A DNA stretch of 5,645 nt, from positions 16,304 to 21,948 of the forward strand of contig JASEGX010000011.1 in NCBI GenBank assembly GCA_030017815.1. Direction: 5' to 3'. Under the pieces are notes generated by a model. The model saw nothing but the letters and a program-made list of their open reading frames with translations. It ran no database searches and was not told the DNA's origin. Made by a program: the position numbers and the translations under genes. Below, in pieces: positions 1 through 4,667 of the stretch; the first letter of the stretch is position 1; every line of letters starts with the position of its first letter. Source of the DNA: Thermodesulfobacteriota bacterium (GTDB taxonomy: Bacteria; Desulfobacterota; QYQD01).

Positions 1-132
1 TGCCCGGCAGGCCATGGGGTCAGTTATATCCCAGTCATTACGAGTGCGCGGTAGTACCTGGTGAGCATCGGCCAAAACTCTGACGACATCGGTACCAAGC
101 ATACCGGCCGCTCCCAGGACCATGATTCTCAC
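1..132 (-). CDS. rmlD: dTDP-4-dehydrorhamnose reductase, N-terminal fragment (cut by window edge)
   Basis: Only the first 44 codons are visible; the gene continues past base 1. The translation begins MRIMVLGAAGMLGTDVV and has the GxxGxxG dinucleotide-binding loop (GAAGMLG, residues 7-13) directly after the first beta strand. It continues with a WDITDP segment near residues 34-39, a pattern typical of RmlD/RfbD. RmlD is a cytoplasmic short-chain dehydrogenase-type enzyme that reduces dTDP-4-dehydro-L-rhamnose with NAD(P)H, the last step of dTDP-L-rhamnose synthesis. I chose the GTG at 132-130 because it keeps the whole first strand and overlaps the rmlB stop (GTGA), suggesting translational coupling. 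The ATG three codons later would trim the strand. Following rmlA, rmlC and rmlB strongly supports the call. Other extended-SDR sugar reductases share this N-terminus, so the visible fragment alone would be weaker evidence. Confidence 0.88.
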   Translation of the reverse strand, partial: MRIMVLGAAGMLGTDVVRVLADAHQVLPRTRNDWDITDPMACRA

Positions 133-1151
133 GGCTTCTTGCCTTCTGCCAGCCTCTGACCGTACATTTTCTGGTAATACTGTCTGTACCTGCCGCTTTT
201 GACCCGGCGCCACCATTTTTCATTTCGTCGGTACCAGTCTATGGTGAGTTCGAGGCCCTTTTCAAAGGTAACCGCGGGGCTCCACTTAAGCTGGCGTTTG
301 ATTTTTTTTATGTCCATGGCATAGCGCCGGTCATGTCCGGGGCGATCATCGACAAAGGTAATCAGGGACTCGGATTTTTCAAGTAAACGGAGGATTGTCT
401 TTACCACATCAATATTTTTTCGTTCCGACTCACCGCCGATATTGTAGGTCTCGCCTACTATCCCTCTATGGAGGACGGTATCCAGGGCCGCGCAGTGATC
501 GGTTACGTGTATCCAGTCCCGCACGTTCAGTCCGTCGCCATAGACCGGCAGCGGTTTGTCTTCCAGGGCATTGGTGATCATAAGAGGGATGAGTTTTTCC
601 GGGAACTGGTAAGGGCCGTAGTTATTTGAGCAGCGGGTGATTATGGACGGAAGGCCATGGGTTTTAGCGGTTGCCCGCACCAGGAGGTCAGATGCGGCCT
701 TGGAGGCGGCATAAGGGCTATTGGGGGCAAGCGGGGTGGTTTCCGTAAAGCGGTCTTTATCGCCGAGGCTTCCATAGACCTCATCCGTGGAGACATGGAT
801 AAACCGGTCGATTTTTGCCTGCCGGCAGGCATCCAGGAGCACCTGCGTGCCGGCTACGTTGGTCTGTATGAAGGGCTGGGCATTGGTTATAGAACGGTCA
901 ACGTGGCTTTCAGCCGCAAAGTGTACAATCCGGTCTACCCCGCGGAGGGCTTTTTTGACGGCCTTTACGTCCTCGATGCGGCCATGGATGAATTTATAGC
1001 GAGGGTTGTTTTCAAACTCCCTTAGGTTTTCCGGATTACCCGCATAGGTCAGGGCGTCCAGGTTAATGATGCGATAATCATAACGCTCAAGGAGGTAATG
1101 AACAAAATTACTTGCGATAAATCCGCAGCCACCGGTTATTAGTATATGCAT
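129..1151 (-). CDS. rmlB: dTDP-glucose 4,6-dehydratase
   Basis: This 340-residue protein has the usual length for RmlB, a cytoplasmic NAD-dependent extended SDR that converts dTDP-glucose to dTDP-4-dehydro-6-deoxyglucose. Visible motifs in order: the Rossmann loop TGGCGFIASN (residues 6-15), LDALTYAGN (31-39), HFAAESHVDRSI (77-88), the catalytic STDEVYG with T122-D123-E124, the YxxxK pair Y147/K151, the dehydratase signature RCSNNYGPYQFPEKLIPL (173-190) and RDWIHVTDH (211-219). The last glycine of the usual GxxGxxG is alanine here (GFIA), a variant that should still bind NAD. The ATG lies 5 bp after the rmlC-type stop. No strong Shine-Dalgarno site is evident (GGACGAG sits inside the end of the upstream gene), so coupling is likely. 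The stop overlaps the rmlD start. Full length, with no sign of damage. Confidence 0.97.
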   Translation of the reverse strand: MHILITGGCGFIASNFVHYLLERYDYRIINLDALTYAGNPENLREFENNPRYKFIHGRIEDVKAVKKALRGVDRIVHFAAESHVDRSITNAQPFIQTNVAGTQVLLDACRQAKIDRFIHVSTDEVYGSLGDKDRFTETTPLAPNSPYAASKAASDLLVRATAKTHGLPSIITRCSNNYGPYQFPEKLIPLMITNALEDKPLPVYGDGLNVRDWIHVTDHCAALDTVLHRGIVGETYNIGGESERKNIDVVKTILRLLEKSESLITFVDDRPGHDRRYAMDIKKIKRQLKWSPAVTFEKGLELTIDWYRRNEKWWRRVKSGRYRQYYQKMYGQRLAEGKKP

Positions 1152-1156
1152 AGTAT

Positions 1157-1639
1157 TTACTCGTCCATTTTGAAAGGGGATAAAGCGCTCGCCTCGTGGC
1201 GTATCTCGTCCACTTTTTGTGTTCGTCCCGTCCCGGCATAAAGCCGATTGGGAAAGTTTAATACCTGTCCATCTGTATTTCCAATATTTTTATATCCGTG
1301 CACTACGCCGGGAGGGACAATGACTATCTTTGGATTATCTTCACCGGCGAAGATGATCTGTTTAACGTTAACCGTGGGGGATTCCTCGCGATTATCCCAG
1401 AGGACGACCTTAAAATCGCCTGGCCCAAGAAAACAGAAATAGTCTGTTTGTTCGACATGTTCATGCGGACCGCGCGCAACGCCGGGCAGGGTAATTGAGA
1501 CATAGGCCATGGCCGTACGAATCTCTGAGGGTACTTCGTCGTGGCGAAAACATTCTGCCAGCCAGCCGCGTTCATCTACATGCCTTTTAATATCCTTTAC
1601 TATGACCCCTTCGATGATTCCGTTTTTAAAACCTGTCAT
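1157..1639 (-). CDS. rmlC: dTDP-4-dehydrorhamnose 3,5-epimerase family protein (short RmlC-type cupin)
   Basis: This 160-residue cupin-fold protein resembles RmlC, which epimerises C3 and C5 of dTDP-4-dehydro-6-deoxyglucose. The RmlC landmarks are DERGWLAE (residues 22-29), VARGPHEHVEQTDYF (54-68) and VPPGVVHGY (108-116). H59 sits where classical RmlC has the catalytic His of its RGxHYQ motif, and H114 matches the conserved His of the PxGxxHG strand. The protein is shorter than classical RmlC (about 180 residues). The C-terminus reads LNFPNRLYAG and VDEIRHE instead of the usual LYK...DYY and LSxKD segments, so the catalytic Tyr and the His-partner Asp cannot be assigned with certainty. Its place between rmlA and rmlB, with rmlD following, argues that it supplies the epimerase step. 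A related nucleotide-sugar isomerase is the main alternative. The ATG is preceded by AGGTGG, 3 nt away. Confidence 0.87.
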   Translation of the reverse strand: MTGFKNGIIEGVIVKDIKRHVDERGWLAECFRHDEVPSEIRTAMAYVSITLPGVARGPHEHVEQTDYFCFLGPGDFKVVLWDNREESPTVNVKQIIFAGEDNPKIVIVPPGVVHGYKNIGNTDGQVLNFPNRLYAGTGRTQKVDEIRHEASALSPFKMDE

Positions 1640-1642
1640 CTT

Positions 1643-1648
1643 CCACCT
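1643..1648 (-). promoter_or_regulatory. Ribosome binding site of the rmlC-type gene
   Basis: Read on the minus strand, the sequence is AGGTGG followed by AAG and the ATG at 1639. The spacing from the end of this core is short (3 nt). The site lies immediately after the repeat-filled gap behind rmlA, so this cistron has its own initiation signal and need not depend on coupling to rmlA. Confidence 0.5.
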
Positions 1649-1654
1649 GCTCTT

Positions 1655-1737
1655 AGCTCATAACTCATGGTTCATGGCTCATAGCTTTCCCGCTTTCCTG
1701 CTTTCTGGCTCTCTGGCTTTTCTGCCTTCTGACCCTC
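1655..1737. repeat. Short-period (7-8 bp) degenerate tandem repeat between rmlA and the rmlC-type gene
   Basis: On the plus strand the gap reads as successive units: agctcat, aactcat, ggttcat, ggctcat, agctttc, then eight-base units ccgctttc, ctgctttc, tggctctc, then tggcttt and longer slipped copies up to the rmlA stop. Four perfect 7-bp steps in a row share the core NNNTCAT, and the following steps share GCTTTC. The unit aactcat recurs exactly in the repeat after xseA. The tract fills almost the entire 97-bp gap inside an otherwise tightly packed operon, and its end touches the rmlA stop codon (1736-1738). No coding function is apparent. Heptanucleotide tandem repeats (STRRs) are known from filamentous cyanobacteria; this is similar in period but much more degenerate. 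Confidence 0.75.
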
Positions 1738-2812
1738 ATACCTCCACCAGTGACTGGTCACCCACCATGAGGCGCAGGGCCTTGTGCCGGGTCTGATTTT
1801 TGATAATCTTTGCCTCCCGGCCCAGAATGCTATCTTCCAGGCGCGGGACACCTTCAACAATGACTTGGGAAAGAATAACGGAATGCTCGATAACCGAATT
1901 GGTGATACGGGTTCCTTCGCCTATGCTCGTATAAGGACCGATGAAGGAATCGACAATCTCGACCCCCGGTCCTATTATGACCGGCCCGCGTATGACGCTG
2001 TTTATTACCCTGGCCGTGGCATCGACGTGGACGCGACCTGAGACTTCGCTCTTCTCATCGACAAAACCGTCGACCTGGCGTTTAACGTAGTCATCGAGCA
2101 CGGTCGTATTCGCGGCCAGAAAATCGTCTTTTTTGCCGGTGTCGAGCCACCAGCAGTCAAGGACCTCTCCTTCCACCCGCGCGCCCATGTGAATGAGTTC
2201 CTGTATGGCATCGGTTATCTCCAACTCACCACGCCAGGAAGGCTGGATACGACCGATAGCCTCGTGTATGCGCGGGGAAAAGAGATAGACGCCCACCAGG
2301 GCCAGGTCGGAGGGAGGGTTTTTGGGTTTTTCAATGAGTTTTTTAATGCGTCCCTTACCGTTGAGCACGGCCACGCCGAAGGCCCTCGGGTTAGGGACCT
2401 TTTTCAGGAATAGGAGGGCATCGGATGCCGTCTTACGAAACTTATCCAGGGCCTCTTTTATGCCTTTACCGAGGAGGTTATCTCCCAGATACATGACAAA
2501 AGGCGAGTCCTTAAGGAATTTTTGCGCTGTTTTTACGGCATGGGCAAGACCCAGAGGTTCTTTTTGGAGAATATAGGTAATCTTCACATCCCATTTTTCT
2601 CCATGGCCCAGATAGGCCTTTACCTCTGCCTGGGTTTCGGGGGCCACGATAACCCCGACATCTCTTATGCCGGCCTCCTTAATATGTTCAAAGACATAGC
2701 CCAGTATGGGTTTATTGGCCACGGGCACAAGCTGCTTGGCCATGGTGTGCGTCAGCGGCCGCAGCCTGGTTCCCTTACCGCCGGAAAGGACCAGGGCCTT
2801 TATGTTTTCCAT
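1736..2812 (-). CDS. rmlA: Glucose-1-phosphate thymidylyltransferase, long form with beta-helix C-terminus
   Basis: This 358-residue enzyme makes dTDP-glucose from dTTP and glucose-1-phosphate, the entry step to dTDP-L-rhamnose. The nucleotidyltransferase domain (about 1-240) shows the G-loop LSGGKGTRLRPLT (9-21), KQLVPVANKP (26-35), QKEPLGLAHAV (83-93), the metal-site YLGDN with D111, EKP (161-163), GELEITD (195-201) and WWLDTG (221-226). Residues about 256-340 hold hexapeptide-like repeats (for example VINSVIRGPVIIGPGVEI) expected to form a left-handed beta helix. That marks the long RmlA/StrD-like subfamily (about 350 residues) rather than the 290-residue enterobacterial type. The long form also occurs in antibiotic deoxysugar clusters, but the neighbours point to rhamnose. 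The ATG has a strong GAGGAG site. It is the first gene of its operon; the stop is followed by a heptad-type repeat. Confidence 0.96.
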   Translation of the reverse strand: MENIKALVLSGGKGTRLRPLTHTMAKQLVPVANKPILGYVFEHIKEAGIRDVGVIVAPETQAEVKAYLGHGEKWDVKITYILQKEPLGLAHAVKTAQKFLKDSPFVMYLGDNLLGKGIKEALDKFRKTASDALLFLKKVPNPRAFGVAVLNGKGRIKKLIEKPKNPPSDLALVGVYLFSPRIHEAIGRIQPSWRGELEITDAIQELIHMGARVEGEVLDCWWLDTGKKDDFLAANTTVLDDYVKRQVDGFVDEKSEVSGRVHVDATARVINSVIRGPVIIGPGVEIVDSFIGPYTSIGEGTRITNSVIEHSVILSQVIVEGVPRLEDSILGREAKIIKNQTRHKALRLMVGDQSLVEV

Positions 2813-2815
2813 GCT

Positions 2816-2821
2816 CTCCTC
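2816..2821 (-). promoter_or_regulatory. Ribosome binding site of rmlA
   Basis: On the minus strand GAGGAG is followed by AGC and then the ATG at 2812. It is the clearest Shine-Dalgarno sequence in the left block and supports the chosen rmlA start. Confidence 0.75.
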
Positions 2822-2833
2822 GACTATAGTGAA

Positions 2834-2860
2834 GGGTCATTTGTCAATAGGCATTTGTCA
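2834..2860. repeat. 14-bp-period repeat in the rmlA leader
   Basis: Two exact copies of catttgtca lie at 2838-2846 and 2852-2860, 14 bp (two heptads) apart. On the minus strand the unit is TGACAAATG, and TGACAAATGA occurs again at the very end of the M23 peptidase gene (5591-5600). This ties it to the other heptad patches. It occupies the 5' untranslated leader of rmlA. Confidence 0.6.
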
Positions 2861-2865
2861 CTGGT

Positions 2866-2894
2866 AACATAAGTTCAAGATTTTCCACAGTTAA
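2866..2894 (-). promoter_or_regulatory. Possible sigma70-type promoter for the rml operon
   Basis: On the minus strand TTAACT (2894-2889) and TATGTT (2871-2866) are separated by exactly 17 bp. Each matches its consensus hexamer at four of six positions. The position, about 55-80 bp upstream of the rmlA ATG, is plausible. A better -35-like TTGACA nearer the gene (in the 14-bp repeat) has only 13 bp to a TATAGT, too short for sigma70. By-eye match only. Confidence 0.28.
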
Positions 2895-3054
2895 CTAGTT
2901 CTCATCCGGAAACCCTATATTCCCTCCCCCTTTGACGGGGGAGGGCTGGGGTGGGGGTGAAAAGATTGTGTAAATTCAGACTGTTCACCCTCCCCCTTGC
3001 CCCCTCCCATCGAGGGAGGGGGAGTTTTTTGGGGACTTTTCGGATGGAAACTAG
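2895..3054. repeat. 160-bp nested inverted repeat (BIME/MITE-like paired hairpin element)
   Basis: Left arm 2895-2961 and right arm 2984-3054 are imperfect inverted copies around a 22-nt spacer. The outer ends ctagttctcatccg and the complement ctagtttccatccg match at 12 of 14 positions; the inner ends GGGTGAA match exactly. Each arm contains its own perfect 9-bp hairpin: CCCTCCCCC/GGGGGAGGG (2922-2930 with 2937-2945, 6-nt loop) and CCCCCTCCC/GGGAGGGGG (3000-3008 with 3014-3022, 5-nt loop). A hairpin followed by a conserved short tail, present twice in opposite orientation, is the layout of REP units paired into a BIME. The CTAG at both outer ends could be terminal repeat or duplicated target. 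There is no transposase, so any mobility would be supplied in trans. A similar G/C-rich hairpin repeat is familiar to me from many bacterial genomes, but I cannot search for copies here. Confidence 0.8.
3000..3030 (+). terminator. Terminator-like hairpin with T-tract (right arm of the inverted repeat)
   Basis: A perfect 9-bp all-G/C-and-one-A/T stem (3000-3008 with 3014-3022) is followed after AG by six Ts (3025-3030), the form of an intrinsic terminator for plus-strand transcription. No plus-strand gene precedes it in the window. If active, it would stop antisense transcripts from the rml side before xseA. The left hairpin has no T-tract in the minus direction, so the element would act one way only. 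Confidence 0.35.
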
Positions 3055-3186
3055 ATAGTCTCACGGCCTGAGATTATACATTAATTGAAATAAAAAAATA
3101 ACCCCATTTTTTAAATCGGCACTTAGGGGTTTTCAGTAAAGGGCAATTACATTGCCATATAGGATGATTTATGCTAGTTTTCCTCC

Positions 3187-4536
3187 ATGATCGAGAGACC
3201 GGAAAAGAAGGTTTTAACCGTTTCCGCCTTAACGCAGTCGATTAAGTTCCTGGTCGAGGCAAATTTCCCCTTTGTCTGGGTAGAAGGTGAAATATCAAAT
3301 CTGCGCGAGATCTCATCCGGTACCATGTATTTCACCTTAAAAGATGAAACCGCCCAGATAAAGACCGTGCTCTTCAGGATTAACAGGCGCTATCTCCGTT
3401 TTCAACCGGAAGACGGGATGTATGTAGTCTGCCAGGGACGCGTTAGCGTTTACGAGGCGCGCGGGGAATATCAGCTCATCATTGACCACATGGAGCCAAG
3501 AGGGGTCGGCGCCTTGCAGCAGGCCTTTCTCCAGCTCAAGGAAAGGCTGGAAAAGGAAGGCCTTTTTGCCGCAGAGCGGAAAAAGAAACTGCCTCTACTC
3601 CCTGACCGTATAGCCGTCATAAGCTCGATTACCGGTGCGGCCCTCTATGACTTCCTGCGCACGGCCTGCGCCCGTTTCGCCAATGTGAATATTCTCGTAT
3701 ATCCCGCCCGCGTGCAGGGTGAAGGAGCGGCGAAGGATCTGGCTGAGGCCATTTATGGCCTTAATAGGTTAAAGGGCATAGATGTCATAGTACTGGCTCG
3801 CGGGGGCGGGTCGTTTGAGGATCTCTGGGCCTTTAATGAGGAGGTCCTGGCCAGAGCCATTTCTACCTCGAAAATTCCGGTAGTCTCCGCAGTGGGGCAT
3901 GAGATCGACTTTACTATTTCCGATTTTGTGGCCGATATCCGGGCGGCTACCCCTACGGCTGCGGCCGAACTTGTCGTGCCCAAAAAGGATGATTTAAGTT
4001 ATCAGATCGACATGCTGCAGCTCCGTCTTACCAGGGCGGCAGGGAGAGAACACGCCCTTTTTAAAGAAAGGCTGGCCCATTTTATAACGAGATTGGCCAG
4101 GGTAAGGGGCCGCATTCAGGACGGCCGTCTGAAGGTAGATACTTTCGGCCTGGAGATGAGGCATAATCTTTTAAGCCAGATACAAAGCCTGCACCGCTTG
4201 CTCGACAGCTATCTCCTTCGCCTTGGAGAGCGCCACCCACGTGAACAGATACGGACGGCCCGGTTTAGAGTGGATGCCTTAAGAAGAGAATTAGAGGTAA
4301 AAAAAGGGCAACACCTGGCACAACAGGGCGCCTCTCTTCGGGAACTCGCGGCTCGTCTGGAAGGCGCTAACCCTATGGCCATCCTTGGCCGGGGTTACAG
4401 CATAACCGAATTATGGCCGGATGGAAAAATCCTGCGTGATACAAAAGACGTAGCCATTAATTCCCGGGTCAGAGTGAGGCTTTTTAAGGGAAAATTGTTT
4501 TGCCGGGTGGAACGGGTGGCAGAAGTCGATAGCTGA
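3187..4536 (+). CDS. xseA: Exodeoxyribonuclease VII large subunit
   Basis: This 449-residue protein is the usual XseA size and is nearly colinear with the E. coli protein. XseA with several XseB subunits forms cytoplasmic exonuclease VII, which degrades single-stranded DNA from both ends into oligonucleotides. An N-terminal OB-fold (about 9-105: TVSALTQSIK, WVEGEISN, YFTLKDETAQIK) is followed by the catalytic domain with SSITGAALYD (146-155), ARGGGSFEDLWAFN (204-217), VGHEID (236-241) and DFVAD (246-250). D155, R205, H238 and D241, the residues I recall as essential in E. coli, all align. A long charged helical/coiled-coil segment (about 265-390) leads to the C-terminal GRGYSIT strand region. 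The ATG has no recognisable Shine-Dalgarno site and is preceded directly by TCCTCC; an in-frame TAG at 3175 excludes a longer start. The TGA lies inside the first heptad of the downstream repeat. xseB is not next to it. Confidence 0.97.
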   Translation: MIERPEKKVLTVSALTQSIKFLVEANFPFVWVEGEISNLREISSGTMYFTLKDETAQIKTVLFRINRRYLRFQPEDGMYVVCQGRVSVYEARGEYQLIIDHMEPRGVGALQQAFLQLKERLEKEGLFAAERKKKLPLLPDRIAVISSITGAALYDFLRTACARFANVNILVYPARVQGEGAAKDLAEAIYGLNRLKGIDVIVLARGGGSFEDLWAFNEEVLARAISTSKIPVVSAVGHEIDFTISDFVADIRAATPTAAAELVVPKKDDLSYQIDMLQLRLTRAAGREHALFKERLAHFITRLARVRGRIQDGRLKVDTFGLEMRHNLLSQIQSLHRLLDSYLLRLGERHPREQIRTARFRVDALRRELEVKKGQHLAQQGASLRELAARLEGANPMAILGRGYSITELWPDGKILRDTKDVAINSRVRVRLFKGKLFCRVERVAEVDS

Positions 4537-4647
4537 AAGCTCAAAGCTAAAAGCTGGTTATGAGTTCCGGGTTTCGGGTTGCGGGTTAAAGAACTCGCAA
4601 CTCGTAACTCATAACTCAAATGACCAATGACTAATGACCACTGACAA
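4532..4647. repeat. Mosaic of about 16 consecutive 7-bp units after xseA
   Basis: Reading in steps of seven from 4532: gctgaaa, gctcaaa, gctaaaa, gctggtt, atgagtt, ccgggtt, tcgggtt, gcgggtt, a 4-base slip (aaag), aactcgc, aactcgt, aactcat, aactcaa, atgacca, atgacta, atgacca, ctgacaa. The units fall into families (GCTNAAA, NCGGGTT, AACTCNN, ATGACNA) that change along the tract while the 7-bp register persists. The tract starts on the last codon of xseA, whose TGA is within the first unit, and ends about 20 bp before the GTG of the next gene. It fills most of the 131-bp gap. Confidence 0.85.
4558..4614. repeat. Long imperfect stem-loop within the heptad mosaic
   Basis: TTATGAGTT (4558-4566) pairs perfectly with AACTCATAA (4606-4614). 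The inner units CGGGTT pair with AACTCG units if one G-U wobble per heptad is allowed, so the xseA transcript could fold a stem of about 23 steps with one mismatch per inner heptad and a loop near 4581-4591. There is no T-tract directly after it, so it is not a textbook terminator. Confidence 0.6.
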
Positions 4648-4654
4648 CGGATAC

Positions 4655-4658
4655 GGAG
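4655..4658 (+). promoter_or_regulatory. Ribosome binding site deciding the GTG start of the M23 peptidase
   Basis: GGAG sits 9 nt before the GTG at 4668. The next upstream in-frame stop is TGA at 4635, and no ATG lies between, so this site and the signal peptide that follows fix the start at 4668. Confidence 0.65.
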
Positions 4659-4667
4659 TGCTCAGCG

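Larger units (their letters stand above)
2813..3186. other. 374-bp divergent intergenic region
   Basis: This gap between the divergent rmlA and xseA starts holds, from left to right: the rmlA ribosome site, a 14-bp-period repeat, a candidate rml promoter, the 160-bp nested inverted repeat, and an A/T-rich stretch (about 3070-3180). I find no convincing open reading frame or structured RNA family in it. A promoter for xseA must lie to the right of the repeat or within it. The nearest hexamer I see, TTGCCA starting at 3154, lacks a good -10 partner at 17 bp, so I do not call one. Confidence 0.6.

Noticed and set aside
816..831. 16-bp perfect palindrome TGCCTGCCGGCAGGCA in rmlB
   Set aside because: It encodes DACRQAK, a normal conserved stretch of RmlB, so codon choice alone explains it.
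395..1025. Plus-strand reading frames opposite rmlB (395-577, 657-1025, 787-999)
   Set aside because: They are antisense to a full-length RmlB with all family motifs and show no recognisable domain or ribosome site.
1672..1860. Minus-strand 62-residue frame rich in K, E and G, overlapping the rmlA end
   Set aside because: It reads the rmlA sequence out of frame and then the short-period repeat; its K/E/S-rich tail is a translation of the repeat.
2822..2846. TTGACA/TATAGT pair as the rmlA promoter
   Set aside because: The hexamers are only 13 bp apart and the -35 lies within the repeat; a 17-bp-spaced pair further upstream is preferred, at low confidence.
2522..2872. 116-residue plus-strand frame running from rmlA antisense into the intergenic region
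   Set aside because: Nearly all of it is the complement of rmlA codons, and it ends in the leader repeat; no independent evidence of coding.
3100..3131. AACCCC ... GGGGTT hairpin with a 20-nt loop upstream of xseA
   Set aside because: Only 6 bp with a long A/T-rich loop; too weak to call a terminator or riboswitch.
4395..4619. Minus-strand 74-residue frame across the xseA end and the heptad tract
   Set aside because: Low-complexity translation of heptads (for example LALSFQLSTS) plus antisense xseA.
4532..4647. CRISPR-like periodicity after xseA
   Set aside because: The period is 7 bp with no spacers and no cas genes; it is a short-unit mosaic, not an array.
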